DNA of 64,000 bases. Source: Pseudomonadota bacterium. Lineage in GTDB: Bacteria; Pseudomonadota; Alphaproteobacteria; Rhizobiales; Pleomorphomonadaceae. A program made the translations under genes and the position numbers. This document shows positions 50,268 to 60,124 of the stretch, in pieces. Under the pieces are notes generated by a model, which made no database searches, was not told where the DNA came from, and worked only from the letters and a program-made list of their open reading frames with translations. Numbering within the stretch: the stretch's first letter is position 1; every line of letters starts with the position of its first letter. The stretch lies in contig JAEZHI010000016.1 of the NCBI GenBank assembly GCA_023436885.1, forward strand, positions 1 through 64,000, written 5' to 3'.

Positions 50268-51014
50268 ATGTCCAAGCTTACCGGTAAGGTCGCCGTCGTC
50301 ACCGGCGCCTCGAAAGGCATCGGCGCGGCCATCGCCAAGACCCTGGCGGCCAATGGTGCTTCCGTTGTCGTCAACTACGCCTCCAGCAAGCCCGGCGCCG
50401 ACGCCGTCGTGCAAGCCATTACCGGCGCTGGCGGAAAGGCCGTCGTGGTCCAGGGCGACGTATCCAAGGCCGCGGACGCCAAGGCGATCATCGATGCGGC
50501 CATCGCCGCCTATGGCCGGCTCGACATCCTGGTCAACAACTCGGGCGTCTATGAGTTCGGCCCGCTGGAAACGGTCACCGAAGCGCAGTTCCACAAGATG
50601 TTCGACGTCAACGTGCTGGGCCTGCTCCTGGTCACGCAGGCGGCAGCCGGACATCTCGGCGAAGGGGCAAGCGTCGTCAACATCGGCTCCGGCGTCACCG
50701 CCATCACGCCGCCGCAGACGGCGGTCTACACTGCCACCAAGGGCGCGGTCGACGCCATTACCGGCGTGTTGGCGAGGGAACTCGGGCCCCGCAAAATCCG
50801 GGTGAATACCGTCAGCCCCAGCCTCACCGAGACCGAAGGCACGCACTCGGCGGGAATGATCGCCTCGGAATTCGAGGCCGGCATCATCGCCCAGACCCCG
50901 CTCGGGCGCCTTGGCCAGCCCGAGGACATTGCCGATGTCGTGGCTTTCCTGGCCTCGGACGACGCGCGCTGGCTCACCGGCGAGCAGATCCTGGCAGGTG
51001 GCGGCCTGCGTTGA
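50268..51014 (+). CDS. Short-chain dehydrogenase/reductase (SDR), last gene of the operon
   Basis: A 248-residue FabG-like SDR: TGASKGIG near residue 12, NNSGVYE near 88, NIGSGVT near 137 and YTATK near 151. YASSKPG after the second strand fits NADPH. It ends TGEQILAGGGLR. Similarity to the SDR at 49086 suggests duplication within the operon. A rhizobial repeat follows 13 bases after the stop and may end transcription. Confidence 0.92.
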   Translation: MSKLTGKVAVVTGASKGIGAAIAKTLAANGASVVVNYASSKPGADAVVQAITGAGGKAVVVQGDVSKAADAKAIIDAAIAAYGRLDILVNNSGVYEFGPLETVTEAQFHKMFDVNVLGLLLVTQAAAGHLGEGASVVNIGSGVTAITPPQTAVYTATKGAVDAITGVLARELGPRKIRVNTVSPSLTETEGTHSAGMIASEFEAGIIAQTPLGRLGQPEDIADVVAFLASDDARWLTGEQILAGGGLR

Positions 51015-51026
51015 TCCTCAACCTGG

Positions 51027-51172
51027 AGAGCTTTTCCGGCGGATTCCGGTTCACTGGGAGAGCTCTACTTAGAGCGTGTCCGGCGAACTCTCGTTCGCCA
51101 ACATGCTCTAGTTCCTTGTTGCTGCATTGCTTTTGCGGAAAACCGGTTCCCACTTTTCCGCGCAATGCTCTA
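51027..51172. repeat. Rhizobial-type palindromic intergenic repeat, site 3
   Basis: Three hairpins follow each other: AGAGCTTTTCC..AGAGCTCT (51027-51065), AGAGCGTGTCCGGCGAAC with GTTCGCCAACATGCTCT (51071-51109), and GCATTGC..TGCGGAAAA with TTTTCCGCGCAATGC around CCGGTTCCCAC (51124-51168). They lie between the convergent SDR operon and DyP gene and could terminate both. Confidence 0.85.
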
Positions 51173-52504
51173 GCTCTTGAGTGAACGTTCGGCGATCCAA
51201 CGAAGACCCGAAATGCCGGGTAGAAATACATGTTCTCCCCCTCGCGTGGCGGTAAATGCAGGAATTCCCTGGACCCGCTTTCGAACCGGCTTTGCCGGAA
51301 ACTGGAAATCGTCAGCCGTATCCCGTCTTCCAACGATAGGGTCCGTTCTGGCGCCATGGGCTATGAAATCTCCGTCGTTCACCCATTGAGCCTGGACAAA
51401 CTCAAATTGTCTGCCGGGACTGGCGTTGATGATGGCCAGCATGATCCCGCGATCGGCTCCGTCGTCTGCAATCGCTTCCTCGGGTAACGCTGGCCCAAAG
51501 GCGAAGCCTCGGCGAAGCACGCGATGCAGTCGAATATTCGTCAAGGAATCCTTCAGCGCATCGCGTGGGTTAACCCGGCGAATGTGGCTGCCGACGGGTG
51601 TTTTCTTTCCTTCCGGGTCGGCATCGTAGTAGGTGAAAGCATTGTTTAGCGCGCTCTGGGAGGCGAGGTTGGGATCGTCCCTGTCAGGCGCCAGTGCCAA
51701 CGGAGCGCCGCTGCGCCAACGTCCCATCATCTTCGCTGCAAGAAGTTCGGCGCCCTCTTTCGTTCCGCCGCCAGCTTCGTGAAGAAACCTTCGAAAGGCA
51801 GCAACGTCCTGCCAGATCTTGCGGATCGCAATGAAGGTTCCGTTGCGCCACAAAACATTCGGCGCATCGAGCGATGCGATCGTTCCGAGCTCGTTTTCAT
51901 AACCGAGAATGAATTCGCCGGGCTTCAAGACATCCTGCCCGGGCAACGGATTTCCACCTTGTCCTTCAATGAAGGGATGGCTGATGCCGTCAGCGTAGCC
52001 AAAGTGCTCCCGGAGTGTCGGCGGGACGCCGACATCAAGCCTACCGATAAGCTCGATGCCGGGAATTCCCTCAAGGGCCTCCCGGCCCAGGGCAAGCTTG
52101 GCCTCCTTGAGTTCCAGGCTTCCGGCCATGACCAGCAACCCGATATCAAATCCGTTGCCGCCGTGAGGCAAGTCCCAATGCTCTGGCGCGTTGACGCCAA
52201 CATCGCCCAAATAAGCGCTACGTGCAGCCATTCCCTGTCGGAATTCCTTTGGGAATCCCTCCAGAAGATCGCTCCCGATCAGTTTTCGCAGACCGCTGTA
52301 GGAAAATACGACATTGATCCAAGCATTCTCTGCCGGTGAATTCCAGTCGGCCGCAGACGTAACATGGGGAACGAGACGCTTGATAAGCGTTCCGGCGTCT
52401 TTGGCAGCTTTTATCTTGAACATCAGATAACTGCCAAAATAGGGCATCGGTCGGCTGCGAAGAACAGTTCCCTGAATATCGTGCAGGTTTAGCATTATCT
52501 CCAT
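51170..52504 (-). CDS. DyP-type heme peroxidase
   Basis: A 444-residue DyP-type peroxidase without a Tat signal, so cytoplasmic. The family GxxDG motif is present as FGYADGISHPF near residue 175. The proximal heme His is in VGSHIRRVNPRD near 305, and the distal Arg probably lies in LHRVLRRGFAFG. It oxidises phenols or dyes with peroxide. Start at 52504 or MLNL at 52495, four bases after the upstream stop. Last gene of the peroxidase operon (54411 to 51170). Confidence 0.88.
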   Translation of the reverse strand: MEIMLNLHDIQGTVLRSRPMPYFGSYLMFKIKAAKDAGTLIKRLVPHVTSAADWNSPAENAWINVVFSYSGLRKLIGSDLLEGFPKEFRQGMAARSAYLGDVGVNAPEHWDLPHGGNGFDIGLLVMAGSLELKEAKLALGREALEGIPGIELIGRLDVGVPPTLREHFGYADGISHPFIEGQGGNPLPGQDVLKPGEFILGYENELGTIASLDAPNVLWRNGTFIAIRKIWQDVAAFRRFLHEAGGGTKEGAELLAAKMMGRWRSGAPLALAPDRDDPNLASQSALNNAFTYYDADPEGKKTPVGSHIRRVNPRDALKDSLTNIRLHRVLRRGFAFGPALPEEAIADDGADRGIMLAIINASPGRQFEFVQAQWVNDGDFIAHGARTDPIVGRRDTADDFQFPAKPVRKRVQGIPAFTATRGGEHVFLPGISGLRWIAERSLKS

Positions 52505-52508
52505 AATA

Positions 52509-53027
52509 TCAACTCGCCGCGTCGAGAAGATCGTCGACCGCCTTGGCGAGTTTTTCCATTCTTTTGATGTCCCGAACGCTGGAGTCGGGTGCTCCGACAT
52601 AGAAGAACTCGGCGGGATGAATAAGGCTCTTCACCCAGTCCCCCACCTGAGGACTGGTCATGCCAGGGAAGCCCTCAAGAACATCCTTCGCGAAGAAGTC
52701 GAGCCACTGATGCGCCTGGGTGCTGATATCAACGAGATACGGTTCGAAGTCGCCGTCATAGACCAAGGAAAGCAGGAACCGTGTATCGTTATCGAACAGT
52801 AGAATACGAAAATCCTGAACCGTACCGACCCGGTCCTCCCAGTATCCGGCCTCTGCCTGGAACTGTGGCAAGCGTTCGCGAAACAACGCCGCGCCGCCCG
52901 GCAAGACATTGCCGATCATGGTCAGCTCGCCGCGTTTTCCGATACGCTTGCCGGGTCCATCGGGCTGGTTCGTGACTTTCTGGGCCATGGCAACCCGGAC
53001 TTCCAAAGGCGCAATGTTGTCACTCAT
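52509..53027 (-). CDS. Unknown protein in the peroxidase operon, ferredoxin-like fold suspected
   Basis: A 172-residue protein. GTVQDFRILLFDNDTRFLLSLVYDGDFEPYLVDI near residues 67-100 is a beta-rich block. With LTMIGNVLPGGAALFRERL before it, it suggests a dimeric alpha/beta (ferredoxin-like) fold as in DyP-related proteins. Neither signal peptide nor membrane segment is seen. It ends four bases before the DyP gene start and begins 15 bases after the SnoaL-like gene, so it is an operon member. It could be an accessory of the peroxidase. No function can be named. Confidence 0.75.
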   Translation of the reverse strand: MSDNIAPLEVRVAMAQKVTNQPDGPGKRIGKRGELTMIGNVLPGGAALFRERLPQFQAEAGYWEDRVGTVQDFRILLFDNDTRFLLSLVYDGDFEPYLVDISTQAHQWLDFFAKDVLEGFPGMTSPQVGDWVKSLIHPAEFFYVGAPDSSVRDIKRMEKLAKAVDDLLDAAS

Positions 53028-53042
53028 GACCAATCTCCACTT

Positions 53043-53447
53043 TCAGCGTACCGTTGAATTTCGAAGATGTTTTTGGAAAAGCGCGTCATCCATGTATTCG
53101 CGCTGTTCTATGACCCGGCCATCTCGCCACGTGCAGATTGCGCTGAAGGTCACTTCGAACGCGGGGACAATTCCGTCGGTAATTCCTGAAAGCACCGCTA
53201 TGGAACATGTCCTGTGACCGTCGGCGCTCAGAAAGAACTCCAGATAGTTTTCCTGGACGTGGCTCGCGGGATAGGCCGCGCAAAAGCGTTGTGCCCTGAG
53301 GACATGCTCATGCTTGTCATGCGGCTCGATTTCGCCCGATGCCCAGGCGACGAGATCATCATGAAGCAAGGCCGCGTAGTCAGACCACTGCCTTCGGCTC
53401 CACGCCACATCGAGTGCGCGCATGTGGTCAAGATTTCGCCGTCCCAT
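53043..53447 (-). CDS. SnoaL-like (NTF2-fold) protein
   Basis: A 134-residue protein with the SnoaL/NTF2 pattern: MRALDVAWSRRQWSDYAALLHDDLVAWASG at the start, then HVLRAQRFCAAYPASHVQENY, and TWRDGRVIEQREYMDDALFQKHL at the end. Such cone-shaped barrels bind small hydrophobic ligands or serve as isomerases. The ATG at 53447 follows GGAGGAG and lies 20 bases inside the upstream catalase-like gene, indicating translational coupling. Confidence 0.85.
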   Translation of the reverse strand: MGRRNLDHMRALDVAWSRRQWSDYAALLHDDLVAWASGEIEPHDKHEHVLRAQRFCAAYPASHVQENYLEFFLSADGHRTCSIAVLSGITDGIVPAFEVTFSAICTWRDGRVIEQREYMDDALFQKHLRNSTVR

Positions 53448-54411
53448 CCGCTCCTCCTCCAGACAGAGCTTGGGAGGCCTGCCAACCTCCACTTCGTTGG
53501 GCAGCAGATGTTTCGTAGACACCCCTTCTGATCTGAAGGATGGGATCGTCTGTTGCCTCGATCCCATCGACGAGCATCGTTGGGTCGTGGTTCATCAGTC
53601 GGTCGCCGAGTTCTTCTTCACTGGTTGGCCCGGTTAGGCGTAGGCGCCCTATGCGTATTCGCTCCCGATCTTCGGGCCAGAGTGCGGTCGCATCATTTGT
53701 CGGGTCCCCTGGCTGGCCGATCTCCAGTTCGAGTTCGAACTCAACCGGGGAAGTTTCGAGGCGCTTGTTGAGTTCCTGGAACAAGACATCGACGCTCTCG
53801 TGGGTCAGGACTTCCGGGTCTTGTCCCCTGACGCCATCGACCGGGATCCAGTGGCAGCGGACGTGGTGCAAATCACCGTTTGCATTGAGATATCGAAATA
53901 CGTGAACCGCATGGAACTCCGTATTGCCGAAGGCCACAGGAGCCTTGGCGGCGGCTCGCATCTTGAACACGGCCATCACATTGGGATTCGACGCCAGAAA
54001 GGCATCAAGACCTGCCTTGTTGGGACCCGCGCCGGGCGCGATCGGCTGCGCCGAATTCACGAGCTCGACAAACTGTTCAATTGTGTTCGCGAAGAAGAGC
54101 TTCTGGCTCAACATGACCAGGTTCGTCACTCGGCCGTCCGGGAGATAGAACCGAGTGGCCATGCCGACAGTGGAATTGAAAAAGGCGTGAGGGTTTCCGC
54201 CGCCTTTGGAGAAGCGGACCGAGACCGGGACCTCCTGCCCCTGCAAATGCACGGCCCGCGTGAATTTGCGGGCTATGTCATAGGCTTGGAAATGTCCCTT
54301 GTACAACCGACCGTCGGCGTGAAGCGTCCTGTAACCCGGGTAGTGTCCGAGCACACCGTGGATGCGTTCGACAATGAGATCCGCGTGGCGATACTGACTG
54401 TTCTGGCTCAC
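53428..54411 (-). CDS. Catalase-related heme peroxidase (SrpA-like)
   Basis: A 327-residue catalase-fold protein, shorter than true catalases (about 480 or more). RFSKGGGNPHAFFNSTVGMATRFYLPDG holds the catalase core, the presumed distal His is in LYKGHFQAYDIARKF near 38, and GNTEFHAVHVFRYLNANGDLHHVRCHWIP matches the beta-barrel. The proximal region RRGVYETSAAQRSGG is shortened. It would use peroxide to oxidise organic substrates. First gene of the four-gene peroxidase operon. Confidence 0.88.
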   Translation of the reverse strand: MSQNSQYRHADLIVERIHGVLGHYPGYRTLHADGRLYKGHFQAYDIARKFTRAVHLQGQEVPVSVRFSKGGGNPHAFFNSTVGMATRFYLPDGRVTNLVMLSQKLFFANTIEQFVELVNSAQPIAPGAGPNKAGLDAFLASNPNVMAVFKMRAAAKAPVAFGNTEFHAVHVFRYLNANGDLHHVRCHWIPVDGVRGQDPEVLTHESVDVLFQELNKRLETSPVEFELELEIGQPGDPTNDATALWPEDRERIRIGRLRLTGPTSEEELGDRLMNHDPTMLVDGIEATDDPILQIRRGVYETSAAQRSGGWQASQALSGGGADGTAKS

Positions 54412-54512
54412 GTCCGAAACCTCCTGTGGTCGGTACCGTGACGATAGGAGCCAGACGGGAATTGATAAAAGTAAGGAGGGAACAGGCTAACCGTTTGCCC
54501 TGTTAGCTGCCA

Positions 54513-56276
54513 TCACGACAGCCGTAAGGCCTCCAGGCGATCGACAAGAGCCCTGAATTCTTCAGAACCACGCAGGAAATCGAAGCGTATGTCTGTCCTC
54601 ATCCAGACGGTCGCCAGTTCACGTGCATCCAGCGCCTCGGAGAGGTAGGCGATAGCCCGTTGGCGGTCGCCAACCGCGGAGGCGAGCGTAGCATACGCAA
54701 ATTTTCCGGCCCTCGGATTGTCCATGCCGAGAGCCCGTATGGCCGCATCCTTTTTGCCTCGCCACGCGGCGAGTTCCGCAGAGGCAAAGGTCAGCTGAGG
54801 ATTGCCGATCCGAAGCCGCTCGAGAGGAGACAAGTAGTCCTCGCAAAACGCGCCTCCGCCGAAATGACTGCAGAGAGCCATGTAATAAAGCGCCTCGGCA
54901 GGAGCATTTCCGACCTCGATGTCTGCGGCCGTTTCGGTGACCCAGCCAAATTTGCGATCCTGAAACCGGCTAAGGGATTCCGCGATATCCTGCTGCTGCG
55001 AAAACGGCTCGATCGTGCGCGCCTCTCTGAAAAGCTTCTCAGCCTCTTCGGTCAGTCCCAAGAGAGCAAGATATGAACCGTAAATCCTGGCGGCTCTTGC
55101 GTTGCGCCCTAGCGATAACGAAGCCTCGAAGCACTCCTCGGCGGCAGACCGGTCGCGTTCAAGCCAGGCATGGATTGTTCCAAGTGCTGCAAAGGCTTCC
55201 GGCGACTCCCGGTCGATCCTCAGTGCTTCTTGGGTGGCCGACGTCGCTTGAGCGAGCGCTGCGGAAGCGTCGACCGCCCCAATCCTGAAAAGGTCGCAAA
55301 GACAATCGGCGATTCCAGAATGTCCTCGCGCGTAATCCGGCGCGGTGGCGGCGACATCTCTAAATATCTGCAGCGCGCCATTGATGCTCTCAATCGTCTG
55401 CTTGTCGAGCATTTGGCGTGCTCGATAGATTTTTGCGTGGAAGTCTATTGCAGCGGGACCGGGACTGACCTGCAGTTTACGCATCTTTGAACTATCAAAG
55501 CGTAATCTGCTGATAAATGTGGTCGCCATACGTTCCGTCAGCTCGCCGAGATTCTGAGATGAGCTTTCGAAGCGGTCCGAAATTACGACGAACCCGCGCG
55601 GATCGGAAATCTCGACAGTCACCTTGATATGCCCGTTCACCAAGCGAACTGTTCCCTGAACGACAGCATCCAAACCGAGTTCCGCCGAGATTGCGGGGAT
55701 CACCGGCTCCCTATCGCGATAGGCGAACGTCGTGGCGCGAGAGGGCACTTTCAGGCCTGGTTCGGAGCCGAATGCGAAGACGAGTTCGTCGGTAAGAGAG
55801 TCCGCGAATTCCTGAATTTCCGCACCGCCGGAAATTACTTTTATTGGCAGCACCGCCAGACGAGTTCCCGGTCCGGGACGAAAGATGTCTTTTGCCACTG
55901 GTGATGAAGCCGCCTGGGACGCACGTTCCTGCGTGTTCAGCTCAAAGAATGGCGTGTAGCTGCCGCTCGGAATTGAAATGACGACGGGATCATGGAGGCC
56001 GTCGCCTGAAAAATGCTCCTCAAGTTTTCTGCGTAGCCGACGCGCCTCAACGCGGACCGTGGAATCTATTCGAGGATCATAGGGCGGATGGCGGCGATAA
56101 ACTTCATTGCCAATGGTGGCCTCCTTGAGATCCTTGCCTCGGCCACCGAGCGTCTCTTCGACGATGTAATTCAATAGAACGAGAAGTCGATCGGACCCGT
56201 TAAAGCTGACGCTTTTGCGTAGCCTTTCCATCTGCTCTCTTACGGACGATGGCGACGGAGCCGAATCTGAATCCAT
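54513..56276 (-). CDS. TPR-repeat protein with adenylate-cyclase-associated-type N-terminus, probable regulator
   Basis: A 587-residue protein in three parts. Residues 10-110 (SFNGSDRLLVLLNYIVEETLGGRGKDLKEATIGNEVYRR..DSTVRVEARRLRRKLEEHF) resemble N-terminal domains of large predicted regulators, with a possible winged helix. Residues 140-280 (RLAVLPIKVISGGAEIQEFADSLTDELVFAFG) form a TolB/FlgO-like segment as found with adenylate cyclases. Residues 290-580 are TPR-like helices (YARGHSGIADCL, SPEAFAALGTIHAWL). No cyclase or kinase catalytic domain is present. It lies 101 bases upstream of the peroxidase operon on the same strand and may control it. Confidence 0.75.
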   Translation of the reverse strand: MDSDSAPSPSSVREQMERLRKSVSFNGSDRLLVLLNYIVEETLGGRGKDLKEATIGNEVYRRHPPYDPRIDSTVRVEARRLRRKLEEHFSGDGLHDPVVISIPSGSYTPFFELNTQERASQAASSPVAKDIFRPGPGTRLAVLPIKVISGGAEIQEFADSLTDELVFAFGSEPGLKVPSRATTFAYRDREPVIPAISAELGLDAVVQGTVRLVNGHIKVTVEISDPRGFVVISDRFESSSQNLGELTERMATTFISRLRFDSSKMRKLQVSPGPAAIDFHAKIYRARQMLDKQTIESINGALQIFRDVAATAPDYARGHSGIADCLCDLFRIGAVDASAALAQATSATQEALRIDRESPEAFAALGTIHAWLERDRSAAEECFEASLSLGRNARAARIYGSYLALLGLTEEAEKLFREARTIEPFSQQQDIAESLSRFQDRKFGWVTETAADIEVGNAPAEALYYMALCSHFGGGAFCEDYLSPLERLRIGNPQLTFASAELAAWRGKKDAAIRALGMDNPRAGKFAYATLASAVGDRQRAIAYLSEALDARELATVWMRTDIRFDFLRGSEEFRALVDRLEALRLS

Positions 56277-56463
56277 TATCAACCCTCGAAAAAATCTACA
56301 GAATCCTGTGCCTCGTTTTGAACTTGGTCAATCCGTTTGTCGACCGCAACCTTCTCCGTTAGTTGGTCGAGACACCGTTACCTCGCAGGTAAGCGTCGCA
56401 ACCTAACTTCCACCGTCTGCATTCCAGCCTACCCTGCTTGCGACACAAACGGGAGCAAGCGCC

Positions 56464-57330
56464 GTGGAAAACGTGGGTGAAAACTTGTCTGGGAAAGTCG
56501 CCGTCATCACGGGCGGGGCGAGTGGGATCGGGTTGGCGCTTGCGATGGAGGCGGCCCGCAGAGGAATGAAGATCGCGTTGGCCGACATCAGCCAAGATCG
56601 CCTGGACGAAGCGAAAAAGCTGGTTGAGGGCGCCGGGGCCGACACGATTGCCATCGCGACGGACGTCAGCAAGCTTGCCGATGTCGAGAGGTTGCGAGAT
56701 CGGACGACGGAGACGCTCGGAGAGCCATGGCTCGTCGCGAACAATGCCGGCATCACGAAGCTCGCCTTGACGTGGGACCATACCGAGGCGGATTGGAAAC
56801 GCATGTTCAACATCAATGTTGGCGGCGTGTTCAACGGTCTTCTGGCATTTCTTCCGGGTCTTCGCCAGCGTAACTCGGGCCACATCGTCAACACGGCCTC
56901 CGCCGCCGGCTTGATAACGATTCCGGCGGCTTCAGCTTATGTCGCGAGCAAACATGCCGTCGTCGGCCTATCGGAAACGCTCTATCGCGAACTGGCGGCC
57001 AGCCGATCCGCCGTCGGCGTATCGGTTCTTTGTCCGGCCCTCGTCAAGACGAACATCATGGAGTCCGACGCCGCCGACAGGCCGTCCAGCGCCAACCCGA
57101 TCAATTCTTCCCACGCGATGGAGCCAGCTGATGTCGCCGCGAAGGTTTTTGCTGCGATCGCGGCGAAGCAATTCTGGATACTGACCCACGCTGCGCACAT
57201 GGAGCCGTTTATTTCCGCGCGTGCAGGCGAGATCGTCAGCCAGACCAATCCCAGCCATTCCAGCGTTGATCCCGATGTCGCCAAGACCTCCTCCGTTGTT
57301 ACCGGCGTCGATTTTCTTGCCACGGGCTGA
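56464..57330 (+). CDS. Short-chain dehydrogenase/reductase (SDR)
   Basis: A 288-residue SDR starting with GTG at 56464. TGGASGIGLA near residue 17, NNAGIT near 94, NTASAAG near 142 and YVASK near 158 are present. ADISQDR after the second strand points to NAD rather than NADP. The long C-terminal part (FWILTHAAHMEPFISAR) is typical of the SDR group paired with glucose-methanol-choline or aldolase-type genes, none of which is here. It is divergent from the TPR regulator. The spacer 57331-57505 shows no gene. Confidence 0.9.
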   Translation: MENVGENLSGKVAVITGGASGIGLALAMEAARRGMKIALADISQDRLDEAKKLVEGAGADTIAIATDVSKLADVERLRDRTTETLGEPWLVANNAGITKLALTWDHTEADWKRMFNINVGGVFNGLLAFLPGLRQRNSGHIVNTASAAGLITIPAASAYVASKHAVVGLSETLYRELAASRSAVGVSVLCPALVKTNIMESDAADRPSSANPINSSHAMEPADVAAKVFAAIAAKQFWILTHAAHMEPFISARAGEIVSQTNPSHSSVDPDVAKTSSVVTGVDFLATG

Positions 57331-57505
57331 GGAGGTCCTTCGTCCCTCGAGCCCTTGCGGACAGCGGCTCTGATGACTGCGAACAGCGGTGCCCATCCCT
57401 GCCATCGGCTGCGTCGATGGGCACCGGTCTGCCGCCCGGGCCGGCGGCAAGAGCCGCCGTACCATAAGCGCTGGGCCGCTCCGGTTCGCTCGTCATGCCG
57501 GTTCG

Positions 57506-59026
<1,521 letters not shown>

Positions 59027-59035
59027 GTCATGTCT

Positions 59036-59270
59036 CTGGTCTGGCAGCCGGCGCCCAGGCGATCGCAGGCAGAACCGATGCGATGCGGGTGCGCGGCAGG
59101 CGAGCCGGCGCGAGCGAAGGCTCGGCGCTACGGCTCAAGAAAGGGCAGACCAGGAGATGAACGAGTGAGAAGGCCTCTGGTCAGCCCTGCAAACGCATTT
59201 GCAGGGCAGAGACGGGACCATATGTCCGGTGTGACCGGATGTGAAACGCATGCATGTGACCCCTCCTTTC
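59036..59270 (-). promoter_or_regulatory. Structured leader of the ABC-F gene, candidate attenuator
   Basis: The stem 59184-59207 (GCCCTGCAAA, loop TGCG, TTTGCAGGGC) has ten perfect base pairs and covers the end of the leader ORF. TCCGGT/ACCGGA just upstream is a small hairpin. Farther down CTGGTCTG (59153-59146) is complementary to CAGACCAG (59043-59036), which lies ten bases before the ABC-F start. That pairing would hide the initiation region. Pieces of one stem compete with another in the way of ribosome-stalling attenuators. Experimental proof is lacking. Confidence 0.55.
59181..59255 (-). CDS. 24-residue leader peptide upstream of the ABC-F gene
   Basis: A 24-codon ORF (MHAFHIRSHRTYGPVSALQ...) has a near-ideal ribosome site, AGGAGGGG, four to five bases before its ATG. 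Its last codons and stop lie in the 3' arm of the hairpin at 59184-59207. A strong start and short length followed by a weakly initiated ABC-F gene fit a regulatory upstream ORF in which a drug-stalled ribosome changes RNA folding. The peptide is Arg/His-rich; no family can be assigned by eye. Confidence 0.6.
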   Translation of the reverse strand: MHAFHIRSHRTYGPVSALQMRLQG

Positions 59271-59384
59271 TCCTCAAGCACGAGGGCAAAGTACCATCGC
59301 TTATTTCCGGGCGCAATCGGCGGTGGCGTTGATCGCCGGCATCACCGCCGCGTATGATCGCCTCCGAGACCGCCCGGAGGCAGC

Positions 59385-59993
59385 ATGACCGAACGCATCG
59401 AGGATACGGTGATCGGCGTCTATCAGCGCCACGGCGCCGCCTGGGCCAAGCTCCGGGGCGACCGCCTGATGGAAGGGGCGTGGCTCGACCGCTTCTGCGG
59501 CCTGATGGACGAGGGGGCGGCCGTGCTCGACATCGGCTGCGGCTCCGGCCTGCCGATCGCCCGCGAGCTGACGCGGCGCGGCTTTCAGGTGACGGGCGTC
59601 GACGGCACGCCGACCATGCTGGCGCTGTTCCGGAGCAACCTGCCTGAAGCCCCAGCCCATCTTCAGGATATGCGCGCCCTGGCTCTCGCGCGGCGCTTTT
59701 CCGGCCTGCTCGCCTGGGACAGCTTCTTTCACCTGTCGCCGGCCGACCAGCGCGGCGTCTTCCCCCGCTTTCAGGCGCATGCCGAGCCGGGCGCGCCGCT
59801 GATGTTCACCAGCGGCAAGGCGGAGGGGCAGGCGATCGGCGATCTCCAAGGCGATCCGCTCTACCACGGCAGCCTCGGTCCCGACGAGTATCGCGCCTTG
59901 CTGGACGCCGCCGGCTTCGACGTGGTCGATCACGTGGAAGACGACCCGCGCTGCGGCGGGAGGACCGTCTGGCTGGCGCGCCAGCGCGGGTAG
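59385..59993 (+). CDS. Class I SAM-dependent methyltransferase
   Basis: A 202-residue protein. Motif I AVLDIGCGSGLPIA near residue 47 binds S-adenosylmethionine, and VTGVDGTPTML follows as the acidic strand. SGLLAWDSFFHLSPADQRGVFPRF is the motif IV-like block. Methyl acceptor unknown. The C-terminal piece FDVVDHVEDDPRCGGRTVWLARQ is a usual ending for this group. It is divergent from the ABC-F leader. Confidence 0.9.
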   Translation: MTERIEDTVIGVYQRHGAAWAKLRGDRLMEGAWLDRFCGLMDEGAAVLDIGCGSGLPIARELTRRGFQVTGVDGTPTMLALFRSNLPEAPAHLQDMRALALARRFSGLLAWDSFFHLSPADQRGVFPRFQAHAEPGAPLMFTSGKAEGQAIGDLQGDPLYHGSLGPDEYRALLDAAGFDVVDHVEDDPRCGGRTVWLARQRG

Positions 59994-60124
59994 GCGGGCG
60001 CGGCGGCGGCGGTGATGGGCGGCCGAACGCGCCGGCTGCCGTCCCTGGAGATTGGACGCCAACCCCTCGCGCCCTTTTTGTCGCTGCCGGTCGAACCGCC
60101 GGCCGACTTCCGGGTTAAGTCCGC

